Assembly (NCBI GenBank): GCA_914767715.1
Contig: OU612074.1
Coordinates: forward strand, 19,392,062-19,456,061
Source: Membranipora membranacea
Taxonomy: Eukaryota > Bryozoa > Gymnolaemata > Cheilostomatida > Membraniporidae
Reading direction: 5' to 3'
DNA: 64,000 bases
Within the stretch, counting starts at the first letter, position 1; every line of letters starts with the position of its first letter. The notes under the pieces are model-generated. The model had not been told where the DNA came from, did no database searches, and saw only the letters and a list, made by a program, of their open reading frames with translations. A program made the translations under genes and the position numbers. Shown in pieces: positions 9,561-24,500 of this stretch.

Positions 9561-12500
9561 ATGTCTCAAGTAAAGAAGCGTAAACCAGGAAGGTCGGAAA
9601 AAAACACCTCGACGGAGAACAAGTCAGTTAATTTAAAACCCACTGAAAGAAGCGGCGATGCTGATGAAGCCAAATCGGGATGTTGTGCGCGGTACGTAAT
9701 GTAATATCTTTTGTTATACGTTGAACTAATTGCTCCATTTGGATTATATGGAAGTCTGATTTGGCAAACAAATCGCTACCTCGCTCTTGAACGGATACCA
9801 TTACAATAAAATAAAATTTTAAGCATCACGCTTTATGCCTAAACAACTTCAAGTCAAACATATAGTATCGCAGCAAAGAAACTCATTATTCCCCTAACCT
9901 GCTCATTCTTCAGGGTGTTGATAATCAGGAAGCTGTATTTTCTTGCATACAAATATTAACTGCACAATATTGTACTAGCATCGAAAATATCATTCCACCA
10001 GCGGGGGTGGGATGTCCCACCCTCTCTGATTCAATACAAATCGACATCTCAGGGCAGCAAGGAGTTATGCTCTTTATATCAATGTGGAGATAACTTTACG
10101 GTGGCTGACTTAAAATTCCCAATCGAAGCTCTCACCCAATAATGATCTGAAATAATGCATATTTTGGATAGTCGAAGTGTGTAATTATAACAACACAAGG
10201 TTTAAAGCCAGGATTGGAAAATTGTTTAATGAGGCACTGCTAAGTCTCATTCAACAAACATGCAGAATCAAAATATCATGTAGTTCTTAGTCTCTTTTCT
10301 CTATACTTTTTTATTGTAAATTGTCTTATTTACTTTCAAGAGTGTTGACAGGCAATAAAGTTCAATTCAAAATCTCATGATAACAACTACTGGAAGATGA
10401 TGATTTTAATAAATGATTTTAGGAGCTGTTCAACGATGGTCAACATTATCAAGTGGCCTCTTATCCTCCTGATAATCCCTCCGCTGATTAACTACGCCAG
10501 CCTCAAACAGGAGCAGGATGTCCTGATACCTACAGACGCTGTCACATACGATGTGGGTCAGGGTCAGAAACTCATGCTGAGATGTAAAGGGAAGGGAGCA
10601 CCTACTGTAATACTGGAGGCACCGAGTGGTTAGTTGTCAGTCTATTCATGATGTACTTATTCAGTGTTCTCCACTTAATTCAAACCTCTGGAGACCACCA
10701 AAGTTTTGTCCTAATTAGCAGAGTCTGATTTATGTGACATTAAAATGTGTCGAAATTCGGCTGACGGGACCAGTGTCCTTTGTCTGAATTAACTTGATTT
10801 TTGAATTAAAGTCTGAATTAAGAGGATTACACTGTAGTTTGATACACTTGTTGCTAAAAATCAGAAACTTTCAGAATTTTTTCAAATTCCTCGTATCTTT
10901 AGAAAAAACACCACAAGGCTGTGGCTAGGATAAGTTCCAGTCATATGACGAGTGCTTGGTTTAAACATTTTCTTATATTCCCGTAGATGTGAAATGATTG
11001 TTTGCAAATAAACAGATTGAACTTGTAGGCTCTGAACAATATATCATTTTGTTTGTTCAATACCTTCCGTAGGTATTTCTATCTGTTCATCTGTTCAGGA
11101 TGAGATCAAATACTCAAAGTTATGTAAGCTAGCTTGAAATGGTAACTTTGAAATTTATTAGCTAAAATTTACTCCACCTTATTGCTTTTAAAAACTCCAT
11201 AGTAAAAATTGTAACTAGCTAAAATTAACTCACCTGCAAACTAGCTAATATTAACCCTTTTCGGTTGAATGCTATGTGGAAATCTATTGACATGTATGAG
11301 ATGTGACTCTACCTATTTTAGGGACATCATCAGATATATGGACAGAAGTAAGACGAGATTTATCTAAGCTAACTCGTGTTTGTGTATATGATAGAGCTGG
11401 ACTCGGATTCAGTGATCGGCCTATCATCGCATTACAACTTAACTCAGGTAAAAGTATAACTCTATCATATAATAAGGGTAGGTAACTAAGATTTATCTGA
11501 GTCGGTCTGTGATCAGATAGTTTATAGCCTACTGCCTGGGAGAACAGAATGTGATAAATAGTAGAGCGTAATATGATTACCAAAGTTATTCCTTGATAGA
11601 GATGACTAGCTATCAATACTTGATATACCATACTAATGGTCTATACAAAGTCTCCTCCTAGCTTGCTACTCATCTACATATGAATCGAGGAGAGCTATCC
11701 ATACCGGATTGTACAGGTTTTCATTCCACTGTGAGATTAGACATTGTATATACATGGAAGCCAGGACCATATTTTGATCATTTTAGCTTCGTTGCAATCA
11801 GCTTTTTGATGTCATCATGTAATACTATTTAAGATTGTACTATGGTATCTGAACCCAGTGTTTTTTCACAAATGTTTACACTATACACCGTACTGGACAG
11901 GTTGGATCAAGGGGTTGAATCAAGGCGATGGATCATTTGCATATAAATTTGAGTAAAATATAAGGATGTCACCTCATTGCGCCGTTTCCTCACCTCTTTG
12001 TAGAAGATACAGTGGACGCCAAGCCGGAGAAGAAGTCCCACACTACGCAGGAGTTTACTGTAGAAAGAATGAGTGAAGATCTGAGAAGGCTTGTTACAGA
12101 GTCGAGCTCACAGCCTCAGCCTTTTATACTTGTAGGCTCTGAGCTGGGAGCGTTAGTAGCTAGGTAATCTATATTACATAGTCGAGCTCACAGCCTCAGC
12201 CTTTTATACTTGTAGGCTCTGAGCTGGGAGCGTTAGTAGCTAGGTAATCTATATTACATAGTCGAGCTCACAGCCTCAGCCTTTTATACTTGTAGGCTCT
12301 GAGCTAGGAGCTCTCGTCGCTAGGTAATGTATATTACAGAGTCGAGCTCACAGCCTCAGCCTTTTATACTTGTAGGCTCTGAGCTCCTAATTAAGCAGAG
12401 TTTGAGTTATGTGACGTTAAAATGTGTTGAAATTTGGCTGACGGGACCAGTGTCCTTTGTCGGAATTAACTGGAGTTCTGAACTGTAGTAGTGTAGTGTG

Positions 12501-15500
12501 TTGTTCATGATTATAAAACTTTCATTTGTTTCTGAATGTCTGGCATGTTTGGCTGCCTAACAAGGCAGTACTGTTAGGAGTAACATGTTAATCCCTTTTC
12601 ATCTGTATCAAATTCACTTAGAAGAAAATGTTAACGGAGCACCAGTCTTTTCATGGATTGTGATATCAGAGTGGCTCGCATCATGGTAGTCTAAGTGCTC
12701 AGACTCCAAGGCGCAGGAAGTTACTTGCGCACACTGTCAAACTAGTGTGCGCAAGTAACTCCCTGCGCCTTGGAGTCTGAGCACTTAGACTAACATTATG
12801 GCTATTAGAGGCTGGCCATCTTTTTGAACTAGACTTCGATGATAAGTTGGTCTAACTTTCACTCCTTTTTGCTATGCATCACACAAACCATTCATCAAGA
12901 TCGATTGAGTAGCTCAAACATCTAACATTGTTCTATGGACAGCAGTGGGATGTCGTTACTGTTTACTGTTGATATTGTAGATTTTACTCCCACATGTATG
13001 ACAGCCATATTAATCACGTCATACTTATAGATCCACTTAGCCCGGAGTTATTCTCTCATGAAGCCTTCAAAAACTACTGGAAAACTCAAGTACTGGATTC
13101 AGTTCAGGTATGAATGTGAATCTACTATGTTTATGTTTATTTGTTTTCTAAAAAGTTTACAGATAACAGAGTAGTTAAAAAGAAACTTGTTGACTTGTTT
13201 ACTATAATGGCAGGTTTGGAAATGTATTCTATCGGCTGTTGGGGTATGCCTAAGAGGAGTCAATATTAGCTTAGAGTTTAGTTTGGCTAGTTTCTAGTGA
13301 TAAGATTAGGTAGAGTAAATGTTATTTAGCTCTATATTTAAACTACTGCTGCCATTCATGCAAATTTGTGCTCATCGAATTCTGCATAGCTCCAAGATAA
13401 TTAATTGAGACTTAAATCTCATAATTATCACCTAATGGACAAATAATTTGCACAAACTGATCTTCAAAATCATGGCATGAAATCTACCCACCAGCTTATA
13501 ACGTGTACAGTGTGCACTAGTAAGATGGTCACCTGATGCGGTAGATAATTAATTTCATACCCTGATTTGCCGATCAGTTTGTGCAAATTATTTGCTCATT
13601 AGGTGACAATGCTGAGATTGCAGCCTCATTTTAATAGTTTTGAGCTACACAGAATTCTATGAGCACATATTTGGCTGTGTGGCAGCAGTGGTGTAACTCT
13701 GCTGAGCATTAATCAATCTTTTATCTTGAAATTTCAACATACTTAGTTACTCACCTCGTGAGGATAAGGCTTATAAAGATAAGCGAGATTTTTGAACACT
13801 TGATGCCTTACTCAGGCCATTTCAAGCTTCTCACATTGATGAACTTCCACACTTGTTCATATGATATGATTTGGGCCTGCGCTGTCATTAGGTATCCTCA
13901 AATTTGAGGATAGTTCTGAGAAACCAAGATGCTGAGCTTCGTCAATTTAATTCTCAATTGAATGATCTGTCCTCTCTTCGTTAACATACTTCCCTTCCCT
14001 AATTCTATAATACACCTATCGATGACTCGCATCAATCATTTTATGAGTGTATGTCAGCGTATCGCAGCTTGCTGTCACAGAGTTAGGATATGCAGAGGGG
14101 CCATTTCAATGACAGTTATACCGCCTGTGCATGTGAGCACTTTGGACATTCATGCTCAGACAAATGCCAACAACCCTGTTATCTATATGATTTACAATAG
14201 CAATTTTCTTCCAGACACACCTATGATGGGACAGTTCATGCCTCATTTAATTTAAATACAGATGTCAATCTCAATTCAAGTTTCGAACCTAATTCCTAAC
14301 ACAAACCTAGAACAATACGGTGTACATCTTGAAGGTTGGATCTTTAAAAAAGGTTGGAAACCAGTCTACTCTACATATGGAATTATGGCTCATCATATTT
14401 TGTTACGTTTTCATGACAAATTGCCATCAACGTTTCTATAATTAGTGAATTTGGCAGGTTCCCAGATTTTCCTTCATTCAATCACAGAGTAAGGATATAT
14501 CCTTACTATGTGATTCAATCAAACACTGCAGGCCCTATAACAGTCACTGATAAGATAAAAGCAGAAGTAAGCTGCACCTGTTACTTTCATGAGATATGCT
14601 ACACAAACAATATAGTATAAAATGACTTCACTCGAAGCATGCAAGCCGATGAAGTCGTTAATGCCTTGTCATCCCAATATTGGGTGATTTTCGTGGCTCA
14701 TTCTGAGAATGTTGATATGACTTGTCATACATGTGGCCTATTTATCCTTATTCTGAATATTTGTTTGTTGTAGTCGAGACAGTTGACAGGTGCCCTAGGA
14801 CTGAATCGTCTTGGTTTTGTACTGGGACTGAGTGATATTCCCGATTACTGGTCACATGTCAGCGAGAGAGATATCGGTAATATAACAACTAGACAGAAAC
14901 ACCTCAGCTGTCACCCCAAACATCTCAAGTCCAGTGTGGATGAGTGTGCCAGTGTACTGGACTCTTTACAACAAATCAGGGTATGTCAACTTAGGAGAGT
15001 TATCATCACTCTGTAGCAACAATTCAGAACCATTGACGGCTCATGTAGTCAACAACACTTGACGGGTATAGAAGAAATTATGTGGCTTCAATTCACGCTG
15101 GTGGCTGGTGAGAGATTGGCTGCTCCTCACATGTAAGGTCAATATAATAGGGATAACCACAATACAAATTGTAAATTATAGTTAATGCCACAACTCAGTT
15201 CATTAAAAGTATTTTGGCTTCAAGTTGCTGTAGAGTTATCTTCTCATTTTCATACAATGTCGTTCTTAATATGAATTAGAAGTTATCCCACTTTGCCTAA
15301 TTTATCATATCCCGTCCTTGTATCCAGGTAAACATACAAACTTAAATGAGAGAATTCTTTACAGAGGAAGAATCTAGGATCAAAATTGAATGTCTCCAAA
15401 TATCAGAAATTATACCAGCATACAAGTTCTCCCTGTATACAGGTTTTATTTCAAACTCCAAGCACCAAGCAGATTGTGTCAATCTGGTTAAATAACTCTC

Positions 15501-18500
15501 CGTAAACCCTAAAGGGCAGAGCACACTATAACGTATCGTAGGCCGTAGCACGTAATAGTTACGGCGTGCATCAGTAATCCGTAACGCACTGATGAACACA
15601 CTTCAACGTTTCCCTGCGTAATGAAATGTGTTTACAAACACAATGCATGTGCATGTTAACCAATCAAATGCTTTGTTGTGAAACACAGTGTCCTTGACAT
15701 TCTTGTGTCCTTGACATTTTCAACATTATATCATCATTTCCCACCAAAACAAAACACCATAGAAGCGATTTTACAAGAATATTAAGTTGACAGTCAGCTG
15801 ATTACAACCACATCATGAACAGAGAGAGGAGAATTAGATTACTGACACTAGGGCATCTTTATCTAAAAGCCCAGAGAAGAAATAGAGTGGGAAAGAGAAG
15901 GTACTGGGTTCATCCAGTCAACAGACAGAGACAAACATTAGGGGCATGGAACACCTGTCTGAGTGAAATGAGAAGCTCTTTCCCTGAAAAACATAGGCAA
16001 GCATTTAGAATGGACATTGAGTGCTTCAATGAGCTGCTAGGCCATGTGCAGGAAAGGATAGTGAAAAAGGACACATTCTTCAGGAAGGCTATATCTGCTG
16101 AGCAGAGACTAGGTGTGACACTGTATTATTTAGCCACTGGAGACAGCTTCTCAACTCTAGCCCTCCTATTTAGACTTGGTACTTCTACTATTAGAGAGAT
16201 TGTGTTCGAGACATCCAAGGCCCTGTGGGAGTGTCTAAGAAGCATATATTTAGCCACTCCCAGCACACCAGACGAGTGGAAAAAGATATCTCAGGAGTTC
16301 GAAAGAACATGGAACTTTCCTCACTGCCTAGGTGCTATTGACGGAAAGCACTGCTCGATACAATGCCCTCCGAACTCAGGCTCGCAATACTTCAATTATA
16401 AGAAGTTCTTCAGTGTGGTGCTGCTTGGAGTATGTGATGCCAACTACAGATTTGTATATGTGGATGTCGGCACGTCAGGAAGGTGGTCAGATGGTGGAAC
16501 ATTTGATAACTGTAGCCTCAATGAAGCTGTGAAGGGGAACACGCTGAATATACCGGCTGACATTCCGCTACCAGGTATAAACTTGTGATTTTTATGAAGA
16601 GTTTCAGTTTTGATAAAAAAGATAACATCATCCTAAGGGACGGGTAATATCACCCTTTGTAATATATATACAATGCCATGTGACCAAAAACTTGTGTTTT
16701 AGTTAGAGCTGCGTAAATTTGAATTGATGATGTACACAAAAAACTCAGAGAACTATGAGAAGCAGGCTTGTCAGGGCAGGGACCAGCCTGGTCTGATTGA
16801 GTTATCCGATAAGAGGCGATATCAGGTCTTGATTTCCGGGTAAACTTTCTGTAACAATGAGTTTGCTTTATTTTATAGGATCAGATGGTAACGAAGGATC
16901 TCCATATACCTTCATTGGTGATGAAGCATTCCCCCTGAAGACCTGGCTGATGAGACCAATTCCTGGACAGTCCGCCAAAGAGCACAATCAGAAGGTGTAC
17001 AACTATAGACTGAGTAGAGCCAGGAGAACAATAGAGAATACTTTTGGTATCATGGTGGCTCGATGGAGAGTACTCAAAAGGTATTATTATCATTATCAGG
17101 TTTTTGTTTAACTAAGCAACATCAACGAGCTTGATTTTTAAAACTTTCTATTAGATATTGCTGACTGAACTCCAAATGACTTTTTAATGTCTTTGCCTAT
17201 CCCTTGATAATAAACATAAACATACATAAACATGATAATGAAAATTGGTCCTACGGGAGAAAATTGGCCGCTAATTATGCTATTTGCAATCATTGAAAGA
17301 AGTGAAATTAGCTGCAAGCCAACAGTTATTCTGCATCATAAGCCCCCATCTCAGCTGACTGAGATTGGTGCTGACTAACATGAAGTCACCCAATACTTAG
17401 TTAAACTAAACTCTAGCTAATAATTTCTCCTAAAAAAAGGATAGTGTATATGATTATGCTCCTGCAATAACCTGTTTAGTAAGCAGATAGATTGATTATT
17501 GTCCCTCATGCTAGTATACCAAACTTTCTCATATGTTGCAGGTCTCTACACATGTCAACAGACCACGCAAACGATGTAATATTAGCCTGCTGTGTGCTGC
17601 ACAACTACATGAGGGAGAAGTCGCCACAGATGTATGCACCTCCAGGCTTCGCTGACAGCCTTGACCCTAATGGAGACGTTGTTGAGGGTGCGTGGCGAGC
17701 AGAGCATCCCTTGCAGCCCAACAATGTGAGAGGATGCCCACGTCGACCAACTCAGACAGCTACTGATGTTAGGGATAGACTGGTTAGGTACTTCAGTGGT
17801 GCTGGATCTCTGCCATGGCAAGATGCCTATGTCAGACGGACAAGATAGACATTGACACTAGTTGACTGATTTGGCAAAACGATCACATATGGAAAAGAGC
17901 TCTCAATTAAATGTTATGTAATGTAATATAGTTTGTACAAATGCTATTTTCAAAGCTAATAGAGTATTTTATCCATTTTAACTAAACGAGTTGATAGATT
18001 TCTTTCGATAAATTTTTTTATCTATATCTATTTCAAGAGGTGGCGAGGGATATATATACAATTTACAAGAAATATTGTATGATACGAAATTGAGATATTT
18101 TTGGTATGATTTAAAAGTTTAATTATTCAACGGAACAAAAAATGTTGAGATTTGGTAAAAATTTTGGTATTTTTATATATATATATTATGAAGTAAGGCT
18201 ATATACAATTACAAGAAAAAAATAGTGTATGATTAAAAATATGTATGATTAAAAATACTTGTATGGTAAGAGTATGACAATGCAAGGTATGATTTGAGGT
18301 TGAGATTGAGTTGAGATTCGGTAAGTGCAGTAATATGTAAAATGTGTAAGGTAAAGTAACTACAAAACGGACAAGTTTAAGTTGATTGACAGCGATATGG
18401 ACATCTAAAATTGTATGTGTTAAAATATGGATATGATGAGGTTATGTTAAGAGATTTAGTGACTGCATATATAAGCTTGAGCTAGATGACTGGCTCTGGT

Positions 18501-21500
18501 TTGGATTTACAGGGGGATTAAACCTTCGATCGAAGATGACCTGTCTTATCTCTTTCATAACGACCGCACGTTCATGTGGGTCACTGAATAAAGTCACATG
18601 CCCAGCTATCTCTTCACCAAATCTTACACACTCTTCAGGTTTTCTTTCTGTGGCCTTCTCTCTTTCCTCAATACATAATTCCAGCTCCCTGGCTAGAAGC
18701 TTTTCAATATGGCCCTCATCAGTTGTCTTGGTCTTCTTTGTTTGCGGCGTTGAGAACTGAGGATTTATTCTTTTGCCAGGAGTTTTTGCAAAGGTCTCTA
18801 CATGTGAGCCTGCTGAGGAGGGAGGGCGGGGAAACTCATCATCAGAAAAAATGCACGCTGCTGATGCTGGCGACTTTGGCTCCATGAACACAGCAGCTGC
18901 ACTCTCTGTTCCAACCATACTATTCTCCTTTTCCTGTCCGACTATACTAGATGTTGAGCTCAGGTTAGATGTAGTGCTACAAAACATACACAAGAAATTT
19001 TACAGTGATGGTTTTCTGAAGGCTTCAAGTATCATGTCATTGTATGAATAAATTTAGCTTGTGCTTTACAAATGCTTGTTATGAATATTTTAAGGTGTTA
19101 AACCAGGAAGCTTGTTCAAGACTTCCTGGTTAAACCCTATATGAGATTATCATTAATATATAAAATAATGTTGATGGTCTGATTACTGAATTCGATCAGG
19201 TTATAGTGCACTTAAATTGGTTATCATGATCGAAAGCTGCAATTAAGCAGAGTATGATTGTCATTGTAAGTGCTCAGACTCCAAATGGTTGATTAAGCTG
19301 TCATTTATCACCCTGAACCAACGGGGATTTAAGTATCTAACGACATAAGGATAAAAGTTTACAATTTTAGATATGAAAATATTTACCTCCCCCTGCTCAA
19401 ATATGGGTTTAGCCATTGCAGTACATTCCAGTACATGAAGTCTGGTGCCTTGGAGGCTCCAGCTCCTGACCGTGTGATCTCCTCGTGTGCTTTCTTCTTA
19501 CGGACATACTGGTCTCTCACATATCGCCACTTCTGTTTCACTGTTTTACCTGAAAGTAGAAAGTCAATGTCAGAATGTTCAATCAGTGATGAAAAAACAA
19601 TAAAGTTCACCATCAATTTTTAATAAGTCAAACGTCTTAAGTCATCGTCTCTCTGTCACATTGTGAGGCATTTGATAGTGTGTAGTATCAGCATTGCATT
19701 TGTACACAGCAGAGCTGAGCAGTAAAATTACTATAATTCAAACCCAATTTATACAAGTAGCATGCTCTCATATCCTACCCTCCCTAGTCAAACCATTCTG
19801 TCTCATTGTCACATTGTGAGGCATTTGATATTGTCTAGTCTAGTATCAGCATTGCATTTGTTTGGGCTATGAGTACTTCATGGTTTAAGAATTATACAGC
19901 ATATTTGTACACAACAGAGCTGAGCACTAAAATTACTATAATTCAAACCCAGTTTACATAAATAGTATACCCTCACATAACAATAAATTCTTCTGAAATG
20001 TTCAATTGGTATGAGTGTGTATGATGTTATCTGAGTCAATGAGTAAAAGTCTTTTACTCTTTGTCTGAGTTATGACCATCAAGGATATAGAAATAATATA
20101 GAGAAGGTGTGATTCTAGCTGATTCTAGTGACTCTGCTAGAACAGCTACTCTGAGAGAGTACATACCAGGCTCAGCATCAGTCAGCTCAAGCTTCCCAGC
20201 AATCTCATTCCAAGCATTCCTCTTCATAATCTCATCCTTGTACAGCTTTGATTTCATGTTATACAGGCATTCATGGTCTCTGACCAACTCAATAAGTTTC
20301 TCAAAATCAAGAGACATTATCAATATATTCTTCTGGAAGTTCTGCTCAAAATTTACTAGTCACTAACTTAATTTATTCTATCTGCTTTCCCGCTGAAATG
20401 ACTTAATCCAGTCAGTCAATCACGTGGTATAAATTGACCAATGACACTCCGACGCTTGCGTCGTCAACCCACTAGTCATGGGAATGATGCGTTTCAACGA
20501 TGCGGAGCTTATCCGGTCATTGACCTCTTTCCGCAAAGCAATTGCGCTTACGTTACGTGTGATTACGTTATAGTGTGCTCTGCCCTTTATACTTGCAAGA
20601 TAGCAAGAGAATAGGTAGCGATAGATATTTGATTTACTATTTCCAATCCAAATTCAATACTACTGGTTCTAATTTTTGCTGGATGAGGTCAAAGTTTTTG
20701 AGTGGGGGGATTAAATGAGGACGCATAATTCATCTACTGGTACTTGTGTCAACCGACCTTGCCCAGTGATATGAATTAAATTTAAGCCAGGGATACCCAT
20801 CAAACAATTATGAAATATTTCAATCCTAAGAAATACACAAGAAGGCCTGACACTATCACATTTTAAACAAGGATTGATGACAAGGAAACAATGTCAATTA
20901 AAAATTATTGAAGATTATTAGGGTTGTTTCAAACATAAATTACTGTCTTTCAAGTAAAATTTTTAAGAATAGATTGGGCAGTGCTTCTGATTTGTGCGAA
21001 AATAAATGTCACGTTAAAATCCCAAATCCTTCCCTCAAAGAAGCCTTAATAGTAGTAGTATTGTTATTATGAAGGCATATGATATCAGATATAAAATACT
21101 TCTGGTTTCTAGTTACTATTTGATTATGTAATATCAGGGCTCTCAACCTGGGAGGATTCGAAACCTGAGTTTTGATATTAGCATGTCCCATAGTGGTACT
21201 TTAAAGGTGTAAAACGCCCTGAGCATAAACAGCTGAGGGTATGTCTGAGATGGTACCGAAATATTGTCGGGTGAAATACCTGGGATTTGAAGATTATGTG
21301 CAAAGAATAGCTGGCAAAGCAAGTCAAAGATTGTATGTTGTTAAAAAAATGTTGCATCTAAGTACAAAGCCATTAGCTTCCATGATGTTCAAAAGTTTCC
21401 CTCTAAATGTATTGTCTGCCTGTTTTGCACACGAGCATATGTACCATAGACAAGAAATTACTAAGAAAAGTTTTTAATGTTGCCAAGAATTTGAGGCTTG

Positions 21501-24500
21501 GCGTAGGCGACCTCGATATTATTGTGCTGTTCTGCTGATGAGCATCACATCATACAAAATTTCCTAGAGCGATGCCCTCAAATGCAAGTTCCATACATTA
21601 GTAGCAAGCTCCTTTAATGAGAAAGTATATGCATCCTTTTCTCGCAACATTTCATGTTTGTGATAGCTAGTAAATCAATAAAAACCTAGAGCATTGCTTG
21701 TAAACATAAAATCGTAAATAATTTTAGATTTGATCCAGATGAACCAATTCATATGGACTAACCAAGGCCATCGCCACAGGTGAAAATGAATCCCCATGAT
21801 GTAAAAATATGTTTGTAAAAATATTGTTTTAAAGGCTGACGAATCGAGCCGCCAGGGTAGAAAGGCATATAATTGATGTAATGTGATGCTATTGAAATCA
21901 TTGCCTGGATTTATCCGGTTCACCTGCAAAATGACTTTTTTAACATTCCTAAAATTCAAATTTCTATTTAGCCATAATAATCTATTTGCAAATCACAGGG
22001 AGAGCAATAAGAGCATAGCTTATCACAAATGAAATCAAATACCCACAACAAATACCACACATTATTCACATGCAAAAGTTTGATGTCATCTCAGTCTGAA
22101 CCGAGATGCTTTGACAGAAAGGCAAGTTGGGTGTAATGTGTTGATATTCAAATTAAAGACTAGGTTCATTCAATCATGTCAAGTTCATTACAAGCTAAAT
22201 TTTAAAAGCGTTCTCAAATACAAATTGGAATCTCACATAAATGACTTGAATAGGCAGCGCAGTGAGAGCATAGCTTATCACAACTAGAATCTAATACCTG
22301 ATCATTCATTAAAAATATGACATAAATTATTGTAAGGCAACATTTAGCATTGTTTATAGATTATTCATCTCTGCCAACGAGCAAAATCTGAGTTTTAGCT
22401 CACATTTTAAAATCCCCTGAGAAGCCTGAGTTGAACCCAAGAATCTGAGTAACTCGGGCTAAATCTGAGTGGTTGAGAGCCCTGGTAATATTGTCTGTGA
22501 TATGTAATAAATCAATCAAATCAATCAGGTGAAGACCAGAGAAGGCAGGGGAGGGATTTTGTTTTGCAGGTTAATTTGAGTTAGAAGTTTTCCAAATGCA
22601 GTCACCAATAGCTCCTCGGCCATATGCCATCAACAGCTTGAAGTCAATATAGTTAGTTGGGTATCCAGATAAATCACAGTATGAAAGGTTTTTACTATTG
22701 TATCTACTGTCATGAGGATATTGCTCACTGTGTTAATGGCTGTGATGCCATACAGAGAGCAAAGAGTTACAGGGGCCTTAGCCCATGATAATATTCAAAA
22801 TTATATTGTGCTAACCTAAATTATTAGCCATCCTTTTGTAAGCCTCTATAAATAAATAAATAAGCAATCACTACTAGTATGCCTACCTGTTAATATGAGA
22901 GCACTACATAGTAAATCTTTTGATTGTATGACTAAACAGAGAGACATTGCGACAACACAAACCATCACAAACCAACACAATTATGAGATTATGTTGACTC
23001 AATCTTGTCACCAAACAATAGCGTGTGCTCCTGTTTTTAAAAACAATTTTAATTAGCCACACAATTAGATATTTTATTGTGAATAGCAACACATGATAAC
23101 ACTCTATGAGAAGAATGCTGTGTGTACATCCTCTGCTTACAATTGATATTGCTAGCATAATGAATTACTCTGTGTTAAACACTTTAACTTTAACTTTAAC
23201 TTATGAATCCCTATGCTCAGTGCCAAGATATGCACATATTTTGGTAACCTTCCATTTCTCATAAAAGTTAGATTGCAATTCAGTATTCATAGATCAGCTT
23301 CTTGCTATAATCTGTAATCAAAGAGAAACCCATGCATCCCAATTGACAAGCCCTCGGGGCTAACAAAACCCATGACCTCCAACGCATGCGCCGCTGTGCG
23401 ACTGACACTCTAACGTATGTCACCAACTCTTAAATCCATCTCATTCTTGATAGCACGCTTTCTGCATCAAACAATCGAAGCTAATAAAATATAATCTATT
23501 TTAACCACAATTTCTAAATTGAAAGATTCATACCCGTTTGTGTCGACTAAATAAGCCATCACGAAATTACAAAGAAGATCTTTCCGAACCCACAGAGTCA
23601 GTATATTTTGGAGGCATGTGTCATGTGAGATTATAATAATAATAATAGCCATTCGCATCATGGTTGCACTAGTCTAAGTGCCCAGACTCCAAGGCGCAGG
23701 GAGTTGCTTGCGCAAACTATAATAGTTTGCGCAAGCAACTCCCTGCGCCTTGGAGTCTGAGCACTTAGACTATGGTTGCACTAGCTTGCCATGCACTTCT
23801 AGTAGCTTGACTCAGGAGGCTCTACTGGCCGTGGAGCAAGTCGATTGAATAATATAAAACTCAAGCACTTTCTAGACGATCAAATGTTTGACAAAGGTGA
23901 AAAAACCTATATATACATGAAATTACAACTAAACTACACATGAATAAAAATTTTGTTGAGATATTAATCATTGAAATAAGATGGGAAACCAATCAAGACC
24001 ATTTGTGCCTAAGACTTATTTCCACATTTGAAGTTGAATGATGAGATTTCCTGCTAAATTACTGAATTCGAATCATTTAATTCATGATCAGAATATTTTG
24101 TAAAATGCAGTATTAACAATTTATGATCTTTGGTAATCACAGTATTAGGCTACCAGTAGCAGATTATAATTGTACTTGTTGCATTTGGGACATAGGATTA
24201 TTGTGCCTCATACATAGATTGAATTGAAAGCTTGTTATAGAAGAGGCTTTGTTTAGACAAAGAGAGTATATCAAAGGCTAAGGTCTCTGGTGTATTGCGC
24301 AATCGTAAGCACACATCAGGCATACTTTCAAAAAACAGATATACATGTTACATTTTGCTTGCATGCAACTTACAATGATGCAAAAATCGGCATATTTGGA
24401 CAGCCCTATTCTGAATAACCAAAAGAAATTTGGAAGTAATCGGACTATTGGAAGTAGGTGTGCGATACATTACTTTGATAGTAACGGCTGTTTTTTGTAT

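Larger units (their letters stand above)
15511..20588. mobile_element. PIF/Harbinger DNA transposon, apparently intact
   Basis: Perfect 25-bp terminal inverted repeats (AAAGGGCAGAGCACACTATA plus 5 more bases) lie at 15511-15535 and 20564-20588. The element is 5.1 kb and carries the two genes typical of the superfamily: a DDE transposase on + and a DNA-binding accessory protein (here MADF type) on -, convergent with each other. The flanking trinucleotides read TAA on the left and TTA on the right if the TIR is taken to start at AGGGC, close to the usual 3-bp TWA target but not identical. It sits inside the 9.9-kb sixth intron of the hydrolase-fold gene, in the sense orientation for the transposase. 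Confidence 0.9.
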
